Source: Terriglobia bacterium
GTDB lineage: Bacteria > Acidobacteriota > Terriglobia > Terriglobales > Acidobacteriaceae
Reading direction: 5' to 3'
NCBI GenBank assembly: GCA_020073495.1
Contig: JAIQFD010000005.1
Span: forward strand, 177,132 to 241,131
DNA: 64,000 nucleotides
Shown here: one piece after another, positions 26,458 to 34,870 of the stretch
Position numbering within the stretch: position 1 is the first letter of the stretch
Layout of the letters: the number at the start of each line of letters is the position of its first letter
The notes under the pieces: model-generated
The model's input: only the letters and a program-made list of their open reading frames with translations
Told to the model about the DNA's origin: nothing
Database searches by the model: none
Translations under genes and position numbers: made by a program

Positions 26458-29400
26458 TTAGAAGGTGAACTTGACCTTGAAGCGGAGAGACCGCCCGGCC
26501 TGCCAGCCATACGGCATGCCGTACAGCGGGTTGAAGCCAGAGGATGGTTCAAACGCGGCGTTTCCAGGGCCCCCGTTCAGCTCGTTGATGTAGTTGTACT
26601 GTACATGCAACAAGTACGGGTAGTCGACGATGCACCTGGGGTCGATAACAACCGGGGTACAGGTCGCTCCCGCAGGGTCCACCGACAACGGGGCAATCCC
26701 GCCCGTTTTGGTCAGGTTCGAGTTGTAGTACGTCGGGCTGTGCTGGTTGAAGACGTTGAAGATGTTCGCCTCCAGGCCCAGCCTCAGCCGTTCGTTGTTC
26801 TTGCTGACGTGCATCTCCTGCGTGAAGTTCAGGTCGGTCTGGCTGAACGACGGTGTGCGGAACCCATGGATGATCGAGCCCGGGATGAAGGCGCCCGTGA
26901 CCGGATCGGCGGTCATGTTGATCCAGTTGCCCCGGCCCTCCACGTCCGTGTTCATGCCAAATACGTCCAGGTAGGTGGTCAGGGGGCTGCCCGAGGACAC
27001 CTGCTGGAAGCCGCCAAACGTGGTCTCCATCTTCCACCACTTCACCCGGTAGTAGGCCAGCATCTTCAGGGCGTGCGGCCGGTCGGTGGGCAGTGGCCCG
27101 TCGATCGGGTTACCGTGCCCGTCGAACGACCCCATGGGCTCGTCGAAGGCGCGGTTGGTGTTGCTGCCCTGCCGCCCGCCGCCGCCGTCGGCGATGTCGG
27201 TGGCGGTCAGGCCGGTGTAGTTGCCCCGCAGCTTGCTATAGGTGTACGACGCCTGGCCGTACCAGTGGGCCGAGGCCGCCTTGGTGAGCCGGAACTCCAA
27301 GCCGTCATACCTGCGGTTGGCCTTCGGGATCGGCGGATTCCCCGGGCCATACATGACCGCGTTGAATCCTTCGCCAGGGTTGTTGATGCTGTAGACTTCG
27401 CCACCTGGGCCGATGACACCGGTGTCCTCGATGGCACGGACCATGCGCTTGCGCGCCCAGCGGACCTCGAACGCCAGCTGCGGCGTGATGGCCCAGTCCG
27501 CTCCCAGCACGTACTCGCGCTGCAACGTCGGCTCGAGGCCCAGCAGCGATGCAGTGCAGCTCCCGGGAGTCGCTTGGTTGGCGTCGCACGCTCGATTGGG
27601 ATCGTTGGAAACGATGCGGAAGTCATCGTTCTGGATGAAGCGCGCGCCGGCGGGAACGGTGCTGGCGCTCGAGAGCTGGCCCGAGGGTTCGCAGAAGTGC
27701 CCGTCTGCGCCCCGCACCGGGATGAAGAGGAGGTAGTTCGGGTTATCCATGGCGTACGTGCAGTCATGCCAGTAGTCGCCCCCGAAGCTGCCCCGGGGCG
27801 AGTCGTACTTCATGATGTCGTAGAACGACCCGAAGCTGCCGTAAATCTTCAGCTTGCCGTTGCGCATCACATCCCAGGACGCGCCCAGGCGGGGGGCGAT
27901 TTTCTGACCCCAGCTAAAGTCGATGCCGGGGAAGCCCGAGGAGTAGGAGGGCACGGTCTCCTTGTCGAAGCGGACTCCCAGGTTCAGGGTCACGCCATGC
28001 CCGATGTTCCAGTTATCCTGGAGGTAAAAAGCGTGGGTGTTGCTTCCCACCTTGCCGCTGGTACCCAATTCGCGGAAGTTGATGGTGCCAAAGTTCCCGC
28101 GGCAGGTGTTGGCGATGGCGTCGGTGGCGGTGCCAGTTCCGGCCGAGCCCCAGGTGGCCAGGTTGAAAGCGGCGATCGGCACGCAGCCCAGGCTCGAGCC
28201 CACCACCGAGTGCCATGCAGTGCCGGTGGCGCCGCCGTTGGCATTGACCGTGGTATTGCCCATGTAGCTGACGTACGCGTTCGCCGTGATGTAGCCGGTC
28301 AGCACATCGTTGCTCAGCTTGTTGTAGAGGTACCCGAACTTGAAGTTGTGGGTGCCCCAGCCCTTAACGAAGTACGACAAGTCGTTGCTCCAGCTGGTCC
28401 GCCAGTACGAGTCGAAGGCGGTGCCAGTGTTGTCGCCAATGTTGAAATAGCCCGTCCCAAAGTTAGCGGCTGTAACGCAGGCAGGACAGGCGGCAGCCAG
28501 GGTGGTGCCGTCCAAGCCCGTCGTGTTGGCCGTCGCCCCCCCCAGGCTGGTGCTGTAGGAATAGGTGGTGTTGCGGATGATGTAGCGGATGCCGACGGGT
28601 GTCCCAAGTGTTTTGTAGGCGTTGTAGCCCCGGCCAAAACGCGAGCTGAAGATCAGGTTCGGGGTGATGGTGACATCCCCCCCAACCCCCAGGAGCTGGT
28701 TGGGCGCGCGATAGCCGATGCCGGCGTTGAAGTTGTCCGGATTGCCGCTGGCGCCCCCAAGGTTACACTGGTTGCCCAGGGTGTTCACGCAGGGAAGCAG
28801 GGCGCCAGTGACCGGATCGGTAGCCTGGACCATGAAGACAGAGTCCGCCGCCGCTTGGCTGTAGCCCTGGTTCTTGGAATAGTTGTACTGCCAGCTGCCG
28901 TAGATGTGCAGCTTGGAGAACGGGTTGGCGTCCACACGGGCCAGCGAGTAGTAAGTGTCGGTGTTGCTGGAGTACGTGCGCGGGCCAGGGGCGGGAAACT
29001 TCCCCGTCATGAACACGGTGCGCTGCTGGCGGATCAGGTCCGGCACCGAGCTGGCGAAGACCCAGATCTTGTCCTTCAGCAGGTAGCCGCCCACTTCAAA
29101 GCCCGGATCCCACACGCGGTAGTGGTCTTTTATGGGCTGGGTATACTCGGCGCCCCCGTTGTCACGCAGCGTCCGGTTGGGAGCGGCGTTCAGCGCATCG
29201 CCCTGGTAGGAGGTGAAGACGCTGCCGTGCCACTCGTTGGAGCCGCGCTTCTCGATGACGTTGATGATGCCGGACATGGCGCCACCGTGCTCCGCCTCGA
29301 AGCCGCTGGACTTGATCACCACTTCCTGGATGAACTCCATGGGAACGTTGAAGCTGGAGTTGCCGCTTTGAACGTTGGCGGTCTCCTGGCCCTCCACCAT

Positions 29401-30048
29401 GTAGGAGTTCTCCGCGTTGGCGGCGCCGTCGATCTGGTTGCCCAAACTGCCGGCGGTATTCGCGCCTGTTGCAGATGCCAGTCCTAGGTACCGGTTAGCC
29501 CCTGAGTCCGCGGCCCCGCCCTGCAGAGGTTCTGCGCGGGCGCCCGGGGCGAACTGGATGACTGACTGGAAGGAGCGGCCCGTGGGAGCGTCGGCCAGGA
29601 TGTCCGAGGTGACGTTGGTCTGGACCTTGCTCTGGGCCACGTCGATTTGGGGAGCCTGTCCGGTAACTTCGACGATCTCGGACGCGGCGCCTACTTTCAG
29701 CGTCACATCGATGGTGGGAGCGCGGCCGACGGCCAGGTCGATGCCGTCCAGCTTGTAGGTGGTGAAGCCACTCTTCGTCGCCGTCAGGTTGTAGCTGCCG
29801 GGGCGAAGGTTGTCGAAGCGATAGTAGCCCGACGAATCGGTGCTGGTCGCTGCCTTGCCAGTGAACAGCGCCGTACTTGTCAATTCCACCGTGGCGCTGG
29901 AAATTACCGCGCCGCTGGGATCCTTCACCGTGCCCTGTATCGATGACGTCCTTTCCACTTGAGCAAACATGGACGGTACGATGAGCACTGTGATGACCAG
30001 CGCAAGCAGCAGGCGCTTAGACATCTGGGGACGAATGTCACGTTCCAT
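26458..30048 (-). CDS. TonB-dependent receptor-like outer-membrane protein, Oar type
   Basis: The start at 30048 (MERDIRPQMSKRLLLALVITV) has AGGAGG 4-5 bp upstream; a longer frame to 30153 has no site. The 1196-residue protein has a signal peptide ending SMFAQ. A carboxypeptidase-regulatory-like domain at about residues 31-110 (SIQGTVKDPSGAVISSATVEL) precedes a plug (about 130-240, YMVEGQETANVQSG, GGAMSGIINVIEKRG). The large beta-barrel ends in KVKFTF. Extended extracellular loops are Gly/Asn/Thr-rich. It is one of three such proteins in the window; this one and the one at 54163 share length and the KFTF terminus. The transported compound is unknown. It is transcribed alone. Confidence 0.9.
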   Translation of the reverse strand: MERDIRPQMSKRLLLALVITVLIVPSMFAQVERTSSIQGTVKDPSGAVISSATVELTSTALFTGKAATSTDSSGYYRFDNLRPGSYNLTATKSGFTTYKLDGIDLAVGRAPTIDVTLKVGAASEIVEVTGQAPQIDVAQSKVQTNVTSDILADAPTGRSFQSVIQFAPGARAEPLQGGAADSGANRYLGLASATGANTAGSLGNQIDGAANAENSYMVEGQETANVQSGNSSFNVPMEFIQEVVIKSSGFEAEHGGAMSGIINVIEKRGSNEWHGSVFTSYQGDALNAAPNRTLRDNGGAEYTQPIKDHYRVWDPGFEVGGYLLKDKIWVFASSVPDLIRQQRTVFMTGKFPAPGPRTYSSNTDTYYSLARVDANPFSKLHIYGSWQYNYSKNQGYSQAAADSVFMVQATDPVTGALLPCVNTLGNQCNLGGASGNPDNFNAGIGYRAPNQLLGVGGDVTITPNLIFSSRFGRGYNAYKTLGTPVGIRYIIRNTTYSYSTSLGGATANTTGLDGTTLAAACPACVTAANFGTGYFNIGDNTGTAFDSYWRTSWSNDLSYFVKGWGTHNFKFGYLYNKLSNDVLTGYITANAYVSYMGNTTVNANGGATGTAWHSVVGSSLGCVPIAAFNLATWGSAGTGTATDAIANTCRGNFGTINFRELGTSGKVGSNTHAFYLQDNWNIGHGVTLNLGVRFDKETVPSYSSGFPGIDFSWGQKIAPRLGASWDVMRNGKLKIYGSFGSFYDIMKYDSPRGSFGGDYWHDCTYAMDNPNYLLFIPVRGADGHFCEPSGQLSSASTVPAGARFIQNDDFRIVSNDPNRACDANQATPGSCTASLLGLEPTLQREYVLGADWAITPQLAFEVRWARKRMVRAIEDTGVIGPGGEVYSINNPGEGFNAVMYGPGNPPIPKANRRYDGLEFRLTKAASAHWYGQASYTYSKLRGNYTGLTATDIADGGGGRQGSNTNRAFDEPMGSFDGHGNPIDGPLPTDRPHALKMLAYYRVKWWKMETTFGGFQQVSSGSPLTTYLDVFGMNTDVEGRGNWINMTADPVTGAFIPGSIIHGFRTPSFSQTDLNFTQEMHVSKNNERLRLGLEANIFNVFNQHSPTYYNSNLTKTGGIAPLSVDPAGATCTPVVIDPRCIVDYPYLLHVQYNYINELNGGPGNAAFEPSSGFNPLYGMPYGWQAGRSLRFKVKFTF

Positions 30049-30215
30049 TGTGCCTCCTGAATTGTCTGAACTCATTTGACTGCCGAGAAACATCACCCCA
30101 CTTGCTGCACCTGGACTGCCAAAGTATAGCGCTTGTAAGATACTCATTTTCAATCGCTTACACGAGTCTCTGTGGTTTTTTGCTACGCTTTTTGGGAAGC
30201 TATCCGGAGCCGTCT

Positions 30216-30365
30216 ATGGAATTCCGTATAATCGGGTGTTACACCCCCGGCGTGCGCGAGTTCAAGGAATGCCTGTGCATCGAGCCGCAGGAACAGTTCG
30301 CCGCTCCCGCCCGCGACATCGTGGCCAAGCTGGAGAAGGCGCTCGGCCCCGGACAGGCGAAGTAA
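30216..30365 (+). CDS. 49-residue hypothetical protein with CxC motif
   Basis: The short frame from the ATG at 30216 reads MEFRIIGCYTPGVREFKECL and ends ALGPGQAK. A GGAG site lies 7 bp upstream. From about codon 12 the codons are strongly GC-ending, as in the surrounding real genes, and a perfect GC-rich hairpin follows 19 bp after the stop. Cysteines C8, C20 and C22 (ECLC) could bind metal or form a redox pair. No family is recognised. It sits between the divergent Oar-like gene and the Rrf2 gene. It is probably a genuine small cytoplasmic protein, but expression is unproven. Confidence 0.5.
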   Translation: MEFRIIGCYTPGVREFKECLCIEPQEQFAAPARDIVAKLEKALGPGQAK

Positions 30366-30384
30366 AGAAAGTTGGATCCTTCGA

Positions 30385-30404
30385 GGCCCGCCGTCCGGCG
30401 GGCC
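30385..30404 (+). terminator. GC-rich hairpin terminator after the 49-residue ORF
   Basis: A perfect 8-bp stem GGCCCGCC/GGCGGGCC with loop GTCC is followed by GTTTCCG. It separates the small ORF from the Rrf2 promoter region. Confidence 0.65.
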
Positions 30405-30443
30405 GTTTCCGTTGCGGATCGCAACGCGGGATGAACGTCGCTA

Positions 30444-30459
30444 TGTGACCGGCGTCACA
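30444..30459. promoter_or_regulatory. Perfect Crp-type palindrome TGTGAC-N4-GTCACA
   Basis: TGTGAC CGGC GTCACA is a perfect inverted repeat 57 bp before the Rrf2 start codon, where an activator or repressor of the Crp family would act. It shares both half-sites with the element at 9662 next to the Crp/Fnr gene and with the one at 38197 before the metal efflux operon. Confidence 0.65.
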
Positions 30460-30516
30460 GAAGGGCGAGTGGGCGCCGCGATATAAACACCCTGCTCATG
30501 CAGAGGTGTACAAGCG

Positions 30517-31008
30517 ATGATTTCTACGACTTCTGAGTATGCGTTGCGCGCCCTGGCTCATCTGGCCAGGATGCCGGAGGATGCCGCGGTGCTGGGCCGC
30601 GATCTGGCGCGCTCCACGGAGATCCCGGCCAATTACCTTTCCAAGATTCTGCTGACCCTGCGCAATGCCGGCTACCTGGTGACGGCGCGCGGCTCCGGCG
30701 GCGGCTACCGCCTGCGCAAAACCGCCGACGAGATCTACCTGATGGATATCGTCGAGCTGTTCGAGGGATCGAAGGCCAAGCCGGTCTGCTTCCTGAGCCG
30801 GACCAAGCCCTGTGGCGACCAGGAGGCCTGCACCGCGCATAGGGCCTGGCGCGACCTCAGCGCAGCCTACCGCGGATTCCTGCTTTCCACCACCGTGAGC
30901 ATGATCTCCGGGGCGAATGGGCGAGCGAAAAAGAACGGCGAGGTGGACGCCACCAAGGACCTGAAGTCGAATGGCGCGCTGGCCGCCCTAGCGGCGCTGG
31001 CCAACTGA
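30517..31008 (+). CDS. Rrf2-family transcriptional regulator with cysteine cluster
   Basis: This 163-residue protein has the Rrf2 winged helix-turn-helix at residues about 1-80, with SEYALRALAHLA, NYLSKILLTLRNAGYL and the GSGGGYRL wing. Three cysteines, C91, C99 and C105 (CFLSRTKPCGDQEAC), sit where IscR and NsrR hold their iron-sulfur cluster, with spacing C-x7-C-x5-C. A cluster-based sensor of NO, redox state or iron-sulfur supply is therefore likely. The C-terminal 40 residues are low-complexity. The gene is preceded by a perfect Crp-type palindrome and runs convergently into the Cus-type permease gene, ending 26 bp from it, so an antisense or regulatory link is possible. Confidence 0.9.
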   Translation: MISTTSEYALRALAHLARMPEDAAVLGRDLARSTEIPANYLSKILLTLRNAGYLVTARGSGGGYRLRKTADEIYLMDIVELFEGSKAKPVCFLSRTKPCGDQEACTAHRAWRDLSAAYRGFLLSTTVSMISGANGRAKKNGEVDATKDLKSNGALAALAALAN

Positions 31009-31034
31009 AACCGCCCTACCGGCGCTTGCTCCAC

Positions 31035-34000
31035 TTATGCATGCGCCACCTCCGGCTGGGGCGCGTGCTTGAGCGCCGGCTTCACTTCGAAGTTCCACTT
31101 CCAGATGGCAAAGATGGGCGGATAGATGACCAGCTCCATCAGGAAGCTGGTGAGGATGCCGCCGATCATGGGCGCTGCAATGCGCTTCATCACGTCTCCA
31201 CCCGCTCCTACTGACCACATGATCGGCAACAATCCGAACAGCATGCAGGCTACAGTCATCACCTTCGGGCGAAGGCGCTTGACCGCGCCGTTGACGATGG
31301 CCTCGCGCAGGTCGTCCCAGTTGCGCATGAGGCCTTTCTGCTGCGCATCCTTGTAGGCGAGGTCGAGGTAAAGGAGCATGAACACTGCGGTTTCCGCGTC
31401 CACGCCCAGCAGGGCGATCAGCCCGACCCAGACGGCAATGCTCATGTTGTAGCCCAGCAGGAAAAGGAACCACACGGCGCCAATGGCGGAGAAGGGAACC
31501 GCCAGCAGGATGATTCCCGTCTTGACCGCTGATCCAGTGTTGAAGTAGAGCAACAGGAAGACGATGAAGAGCGTGACCGGCAACACGATTTTCAGCCGTT
31601 CCTTCACGCGCTCCATCGATTCGTATTGGCCGCTCCAAACCAGCTGATAGCCGGCGGGAACGCTGACCTTCTGCCGGACAGCGTTCTTGGCATCCGTGAC
31701 GTAGCTCCCGATGTCGCGGCCGCTGACATCCACATAGACGTATCCGCTCAGCCGGCCATTCTCGTCGCGGATCATGCCGGGGCCGGTTTTGAGGGAGATG
31801 TTGGCGAGTTGCGCCAGCGGGATCTGCGCGCCCGAAGGTGTATTGACCAGCGCGCGCCGCAGGCCGTCCAGGTCGCTGCGGTAGTCGCGCAAGTAGCGCA
31901 CATTCACCGGGTAGCGCTCGCGGCCCTCGACGGTAGTGGTCACCTGGTCGCCTCCGACCGCCGACATCAGCACCTCGTTGGCGTCGTCCACGCTCAGTCC
32001 GTAGCGCGCGAGCTGGTCGCGCTTGAGGTCGAAGTCGAGGAAGTAGCCGCCGGTCGTGCGTTCCGCAAACACGCTGGTCGTGCCGGGAATATCCTTCAGC
32101 GCCATTTCGACCTGCTCGCCGATCTTCTCGATCTCACCCAGGTCCGACCCCAGGACCTTGATCCCGAGCGGCGTGCGCACGCCCGTGGTGAGCATGTCAA
32201 TGCGCGCCTTGATCGGCATGGTCCAGGCATTGGCCGTGCCCGGAATATTCAGCGCTTCGTTCAGCCCGCCCGGACCATAGATCAACTCTTGCGTTGTCTT
32301 ATGGTCGGGCCAGAACCGGGCAAGGATGTTTTGTGCCCAGTCGGGAGCCCATTTGGAATAAAACCGCTCACGCTTTGGCCACTGCATGTGGGGCTTGAGC
32401 ACGACAACGGTTTCCATCATCGAATACGGCGCAGGGTCGGTAGCGCTCTCGACGCGACCCGCTTTGCCGAAAATACGCTCGACTTCCGGAAAGCCGCTGA
32501 TGATCTTGTCCTGCACCTGCAGCAGGCGCGAAGCTTCGGTCACCGACATCCCCGGAAGCGTCGTCGGCATGTAGAGCAGCGTGCCCTCGTCGAGCGGGGG
32601 CATGAACTCCGAGCCCAACCGGAAGAAGACGGGCACGGTCACCGCCATGGCGATCACCGCCACCGCGATGGTCTTCCACTTGTGCTCCAGCACGAACTCC
32701 ACCACCGGGTGGTAGAGCTTCATCAGCGGACGGCTGATGGGGTGAGTGTCCTCGCTGTGGATCTTGCCGACGAGCAGTCCATTGACGATCTTCGCCAGCC
32801 ACTTCGGACGAAACTTGAAGTCATCCATGCGGGTGAACAGCAGCCGCATGGCCGGATCCAGCGTGATCGCCAGCACGGCCGCGATCGCCATGGCGAAGTT
32901 CTTGGTGAAGGCCAGCGGCTTGAACAGGCGGCCTTCTTGAGCTTCAAGCGTGAACACAGGCAGGAAGGCGACAGCGATCACCAGCAGAGCGAAAAAGCTG
33001 GGCCCGCCCACTTCCTTCACCGCCGAAATGACGACCTTGTGGTAATCGCCGGGCCGTCCCTCCGCGTTCCAATGCTCCAGCTTCTTGTGGGTCTGCTCGA
33101 CGACAACCACGGCGGCATCCACCATCGCGCCGATGGCCACGGCGATCCCGCCCAGCGACATGATGTTCGCCGTCATCCCCGACATCTGGATGGGTATGAA
33201 CGCCAGGATTATGGTGATGGGAATGGTGACGATCGGAATGATGGCGCTGGGGAAATGCCACAGGAATATGAGGATCACCAGGCTGACGATGAGCAGCTCT
33301 TCGATGAGCGTGTGCTTCAGGTTGTCCACCGACCGGTCGATCAGATCGGAGCGGTCGTAGGTCGGGACAATCTTCAAACCTTTGGGCAACGTCGGTTCGA
33401 TCTCGGAGATCTTCGCCTTGACCCGCTCGATCACCTTCTGGGCGTTCTCGCCGAAGCGCATGATGACCACGGCGCCCACCACTTCGCCCTTGCCGTCGAG
33501 TTCGGCGACGCCGCGGCGCAGGTCGGGGCCAAAGGTGACCGTGGCCACGTCGCGCAGCAGGACCGGCGTGCCGGTCTGCGCGTTCACCATCACCGGGATC
33601 TCCTGCAGGTCGCGCAGGGAGCGCACGTAGCCGCGTCCGCGCACCATGTACTCGCGGCCCGACATCTCCACCAGCCGCCCGCCTACGTCGTTATTCGACT
33701 TCTTCACCGCGTTCACCACCATGTCGATGGGCACGCGGTAGGCCAGCAACTTGTTGGGATCGACGTTCACCTGGTACTGGCGCACGAAGCCGCCGATGGG
33801 CGCGACTTCGGCAACTCCCGGCACCGCCTGCAAGGCGTAGCGCAGGTACCAGTCCTGGTAGCTGCGCATCTGCTCCAGCGAATACTTGCCGGTGGTGTCG
33901 GTCAGTGCGTACTCGTACACCCAGCCGACCGCGGTGGCATCCTTGGCCAGCTCCACATTGACGCCCTTGGGCAACCGCGGGGTGACCGAGCTCAGATATT

Positions 34001-34331
34001 CCAGGGTGCGGGAACGGGCCCAATAGATATCAGTGCCTTCCTCGAAGATGATGTAGATGTAGGAATAGCCGAAGTCGCTGAACGCCCGGATATCCTTCAC
34101 CTTCGGCATGCCGAGCAGCGCCGAGGTGATGGGGTAACTGACCTGGTCTTCCATGATGTCCGGGCTGCGGTCCCACTTGGCGTACACGATCACCTGCGTG
34201 TCCGACAGATCGGGGATGGCATCCAGCTTCGTGTTGTTCAGCGAATGCCAGCCGAACAGAACGCCCACGGCGATGAACAGAAACACCAGGAACTTGTGTG
34301 TGGCGCAACTTTCGATGATGCGGTCGATCAC
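31035..34331 (-). CDS. Heavy-metal efflux RND permease, CusA/CzcA type
   Basis: This 1098-residue inner-membrane proton/metal antiporter is the pump of a tripartite efflux system. Features are the N-terminal helix with FLFIAVGVLFGWHSL and the porter-domain PIGGFVRQYQVNVDP. The HME-type TM4 motif reads AIGAMVDAAVVVVEQTHKK with a single essential Asp. The second porter half shows GSEFMPPLDEGTLLYMP and NAWTMPIKARIDMLTTG, the latter being characteristic of CusA (Cu/Ag) members. It starts with GTG overlapping the stop of the NosL-like gene by 4 bp (GTGA), showing translational coupling. Cu/Ag is favoured by the NosL-like neighbour and the HMBD domains of the adaptor; Zn/Co/Cd cannot be excluded. 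Confidence 0.93.
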   Translation of the reverse strand: MIDRIIESCATHKFLVFLFIAVGVLFGWHSLNNTKLDAIPDLSDTQVIVYAKWDRSPDIMEDQVSYPITSALLGMPKVKDIRAFSDFGYSYIYIIFEEGTDIYWARSRTLEYLSSVTPRLPKGVNVELAKDATAVGWVYEYALTDTTGKYSLEQMRSYQDWYLRYALQAVPGVAEVAPIGGFVRQYQVNVDPNKLLAYRVPIDMVVNAVKKSNNDVGGRLVEMSGREYMVRGRGYVRSLRDLQEIPVMVNAQTGTPVLLRDVATVTFGPDLRRGVAELDGKGEVVGAVVIMRFGENAQKVIERVKAKISEIEPTLPKGLKIVPTYDRSDLIDRSVDNLKHTLIEELLIVSLVILIFLWHFPSAIIPIVTIPITIILAFIPIQMSGMTANIMSLGGIAVAIGAMVDAAVVVVEQTHKKLEHWNAEGRPGDYHKVVISAVKEVGGPSFFALLVIAVAFLPVFTLEAQEGRLFKPLAFTKNFAMAIAAVLAITLDPAMRLLFTRMDDFKFRPKWLAKIVNGLLVGKIHSEDTHPISRPLMKLYHPVVEFVLEHKWKTIAVAVIAMAVTVPVFFRLGSEFMPPLDEGTLLYMPTTLPGMSVTEASRLLQVQDKIISGFPEVERIFGKAGRVESATDPAPYSMMETVVVLKPHMQWPKRERFYSKWAPDWAQNILARFWPDHKTTQELIYGPGGLNEALNIPGTANAWTMPIKARIDMLTTGVRTPLGIKVLGSDLGEIEKIGEQVEMALKDIPGTTSVFAERTTGGYFLDFDLKRDQLARYGLSVDDANEVLMSAVGGDQVTTTVEGRERYPVNVRYLRDYRSDLDGLRRALVNTPSGAQIPLAQLANISLKTGPGMIRDENGRLSGYVYVDVSGRDIGSYVTDAKNAVRQKVSVPAGYQLVWSGQYESMERVKERLKIVLPVTLFIVFLLLYFNTGSAVKTGIILLAVPFSAIGAVWFLFLLGYNMSIAVWVGLIALLGVDAETAVFMLLYLDLAYKDAQQKGLMRNWDDLREAIVNGAVKRLRPKVMTVACMLFGLLPIMWSVGAGGDVMKRIAAPMIGGILTSFLMELVIYPPIFAIWKWNFEVKPALKHAPQPEVAHA

Positions 34332-34819
34332 TGTTCCACCTCCCGCACCAGCTCATCGAGGTTGTGCAGCGTTCCGCCATTCTTTTCCCGGAAGGACTCC
34401 GCGGCCTGCCGGCTGGCGAAGGCCAGCGTGCCCGGAGCGCAGCGGTCGAACATCAGGTGCTCGGCGTGCTTGCTCTCGTCGGTGCGCATGGCGTCGTGCG
34501 CGCAGACCACCACGCGGCTGCCGTCCACGAACCAGGCGCTCTCCGGCTTCAGCGTGGCGCCGGAGTTGTAGTCGGTGACCTCGAGGATCTTCACCGGCTT
34601 GTGCTCCTGCCGGGCCTCGCTCAGGGCGCAGTGGGCGCAGCAGGCCGCGCGGCGCTTTCCGCCGATCTCCGCCACCACCCGCGCCTCGGGCATGATGTGC
34701 CTTTGGCAGAAACCGCAGAACTCCTGCGCTTGCTTGTGCATGCGCCAGTATCCGGCGGCGACCAGGCCACCCAGCACCAGCAGCACTACCACCGCGACCA
34801 TCGATGCTTTCTTTGCCAT
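34328..34819 (-). CDS. NosL-like membrane-anchored copper-binding protein
   Basis: This 163-residue protein has an N-terminal transmembrane anchor (about 6-24). The periplasmic domain carries CGFCQRHIMPEAR (C35, C38, M43), CCAHC (C60, C61, C64), ESAWFVDGS, FDRCAPGTLAFAS, and the closing pattern EKNGGTLHNLDEL. The order and the last two patterns match the NosL family, outer-membrane or membrane copper chaperones for nitrous oxide reductase. No nosZ, nosD or nosF is present here. Lying between the CusB-type adaptor and the CusA-type permease, and overlapping the latter, it more likely hands copper to the pump. That role is inference. The 45-bp gap to the adaptor contains a CTAGC-type repeat. 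Confidence 0.75.
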   Translation of the reverse strand: MAKKASMVAVVVLLVLGGLVAAGYWRMHKQAQEFCGFCQRHIMPEARVVAEIGGKRRAACCAHCALSEARQEHKPVKILEVTDYNSGATLKPESAWFVDGSRVVVCAHDAMRTDESKHAEHLMFDRCAPGTLAFASRQAAESFREKNGGTLHNLDELVREVEQ

Positions 34820-34832
34820 GATCCCTTCTTCC

Positions 34833-34870
34833 GCTAGCTACTAACTACCAGCTACTAGCTACTTCTAGTG
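34833..34870. repeat. Quasi-tandem CTAGC-type short repeat inside the efflux operon
   Basis: Units GCTAGCTA, CTAACTA, CCAGCTA, CTAGCTA, CTTCTAG of about 7-8 bases fill the gap between the adaptor stop and the NosL-like start. The array resembles those at 14112 and 59266. Confidence 0.55.

Noticed and set aside
26458..30153. Start of the second Oar-like protein at 30153
   Set aside because: The signal peptide and an AGGAGG site place the start at 30048.
31035..34571. Antisense frames opposite the Cus-type permease
   Set aside because: Shadow frames with His/Arg/Asp-rich low-complexity translation and no domains.
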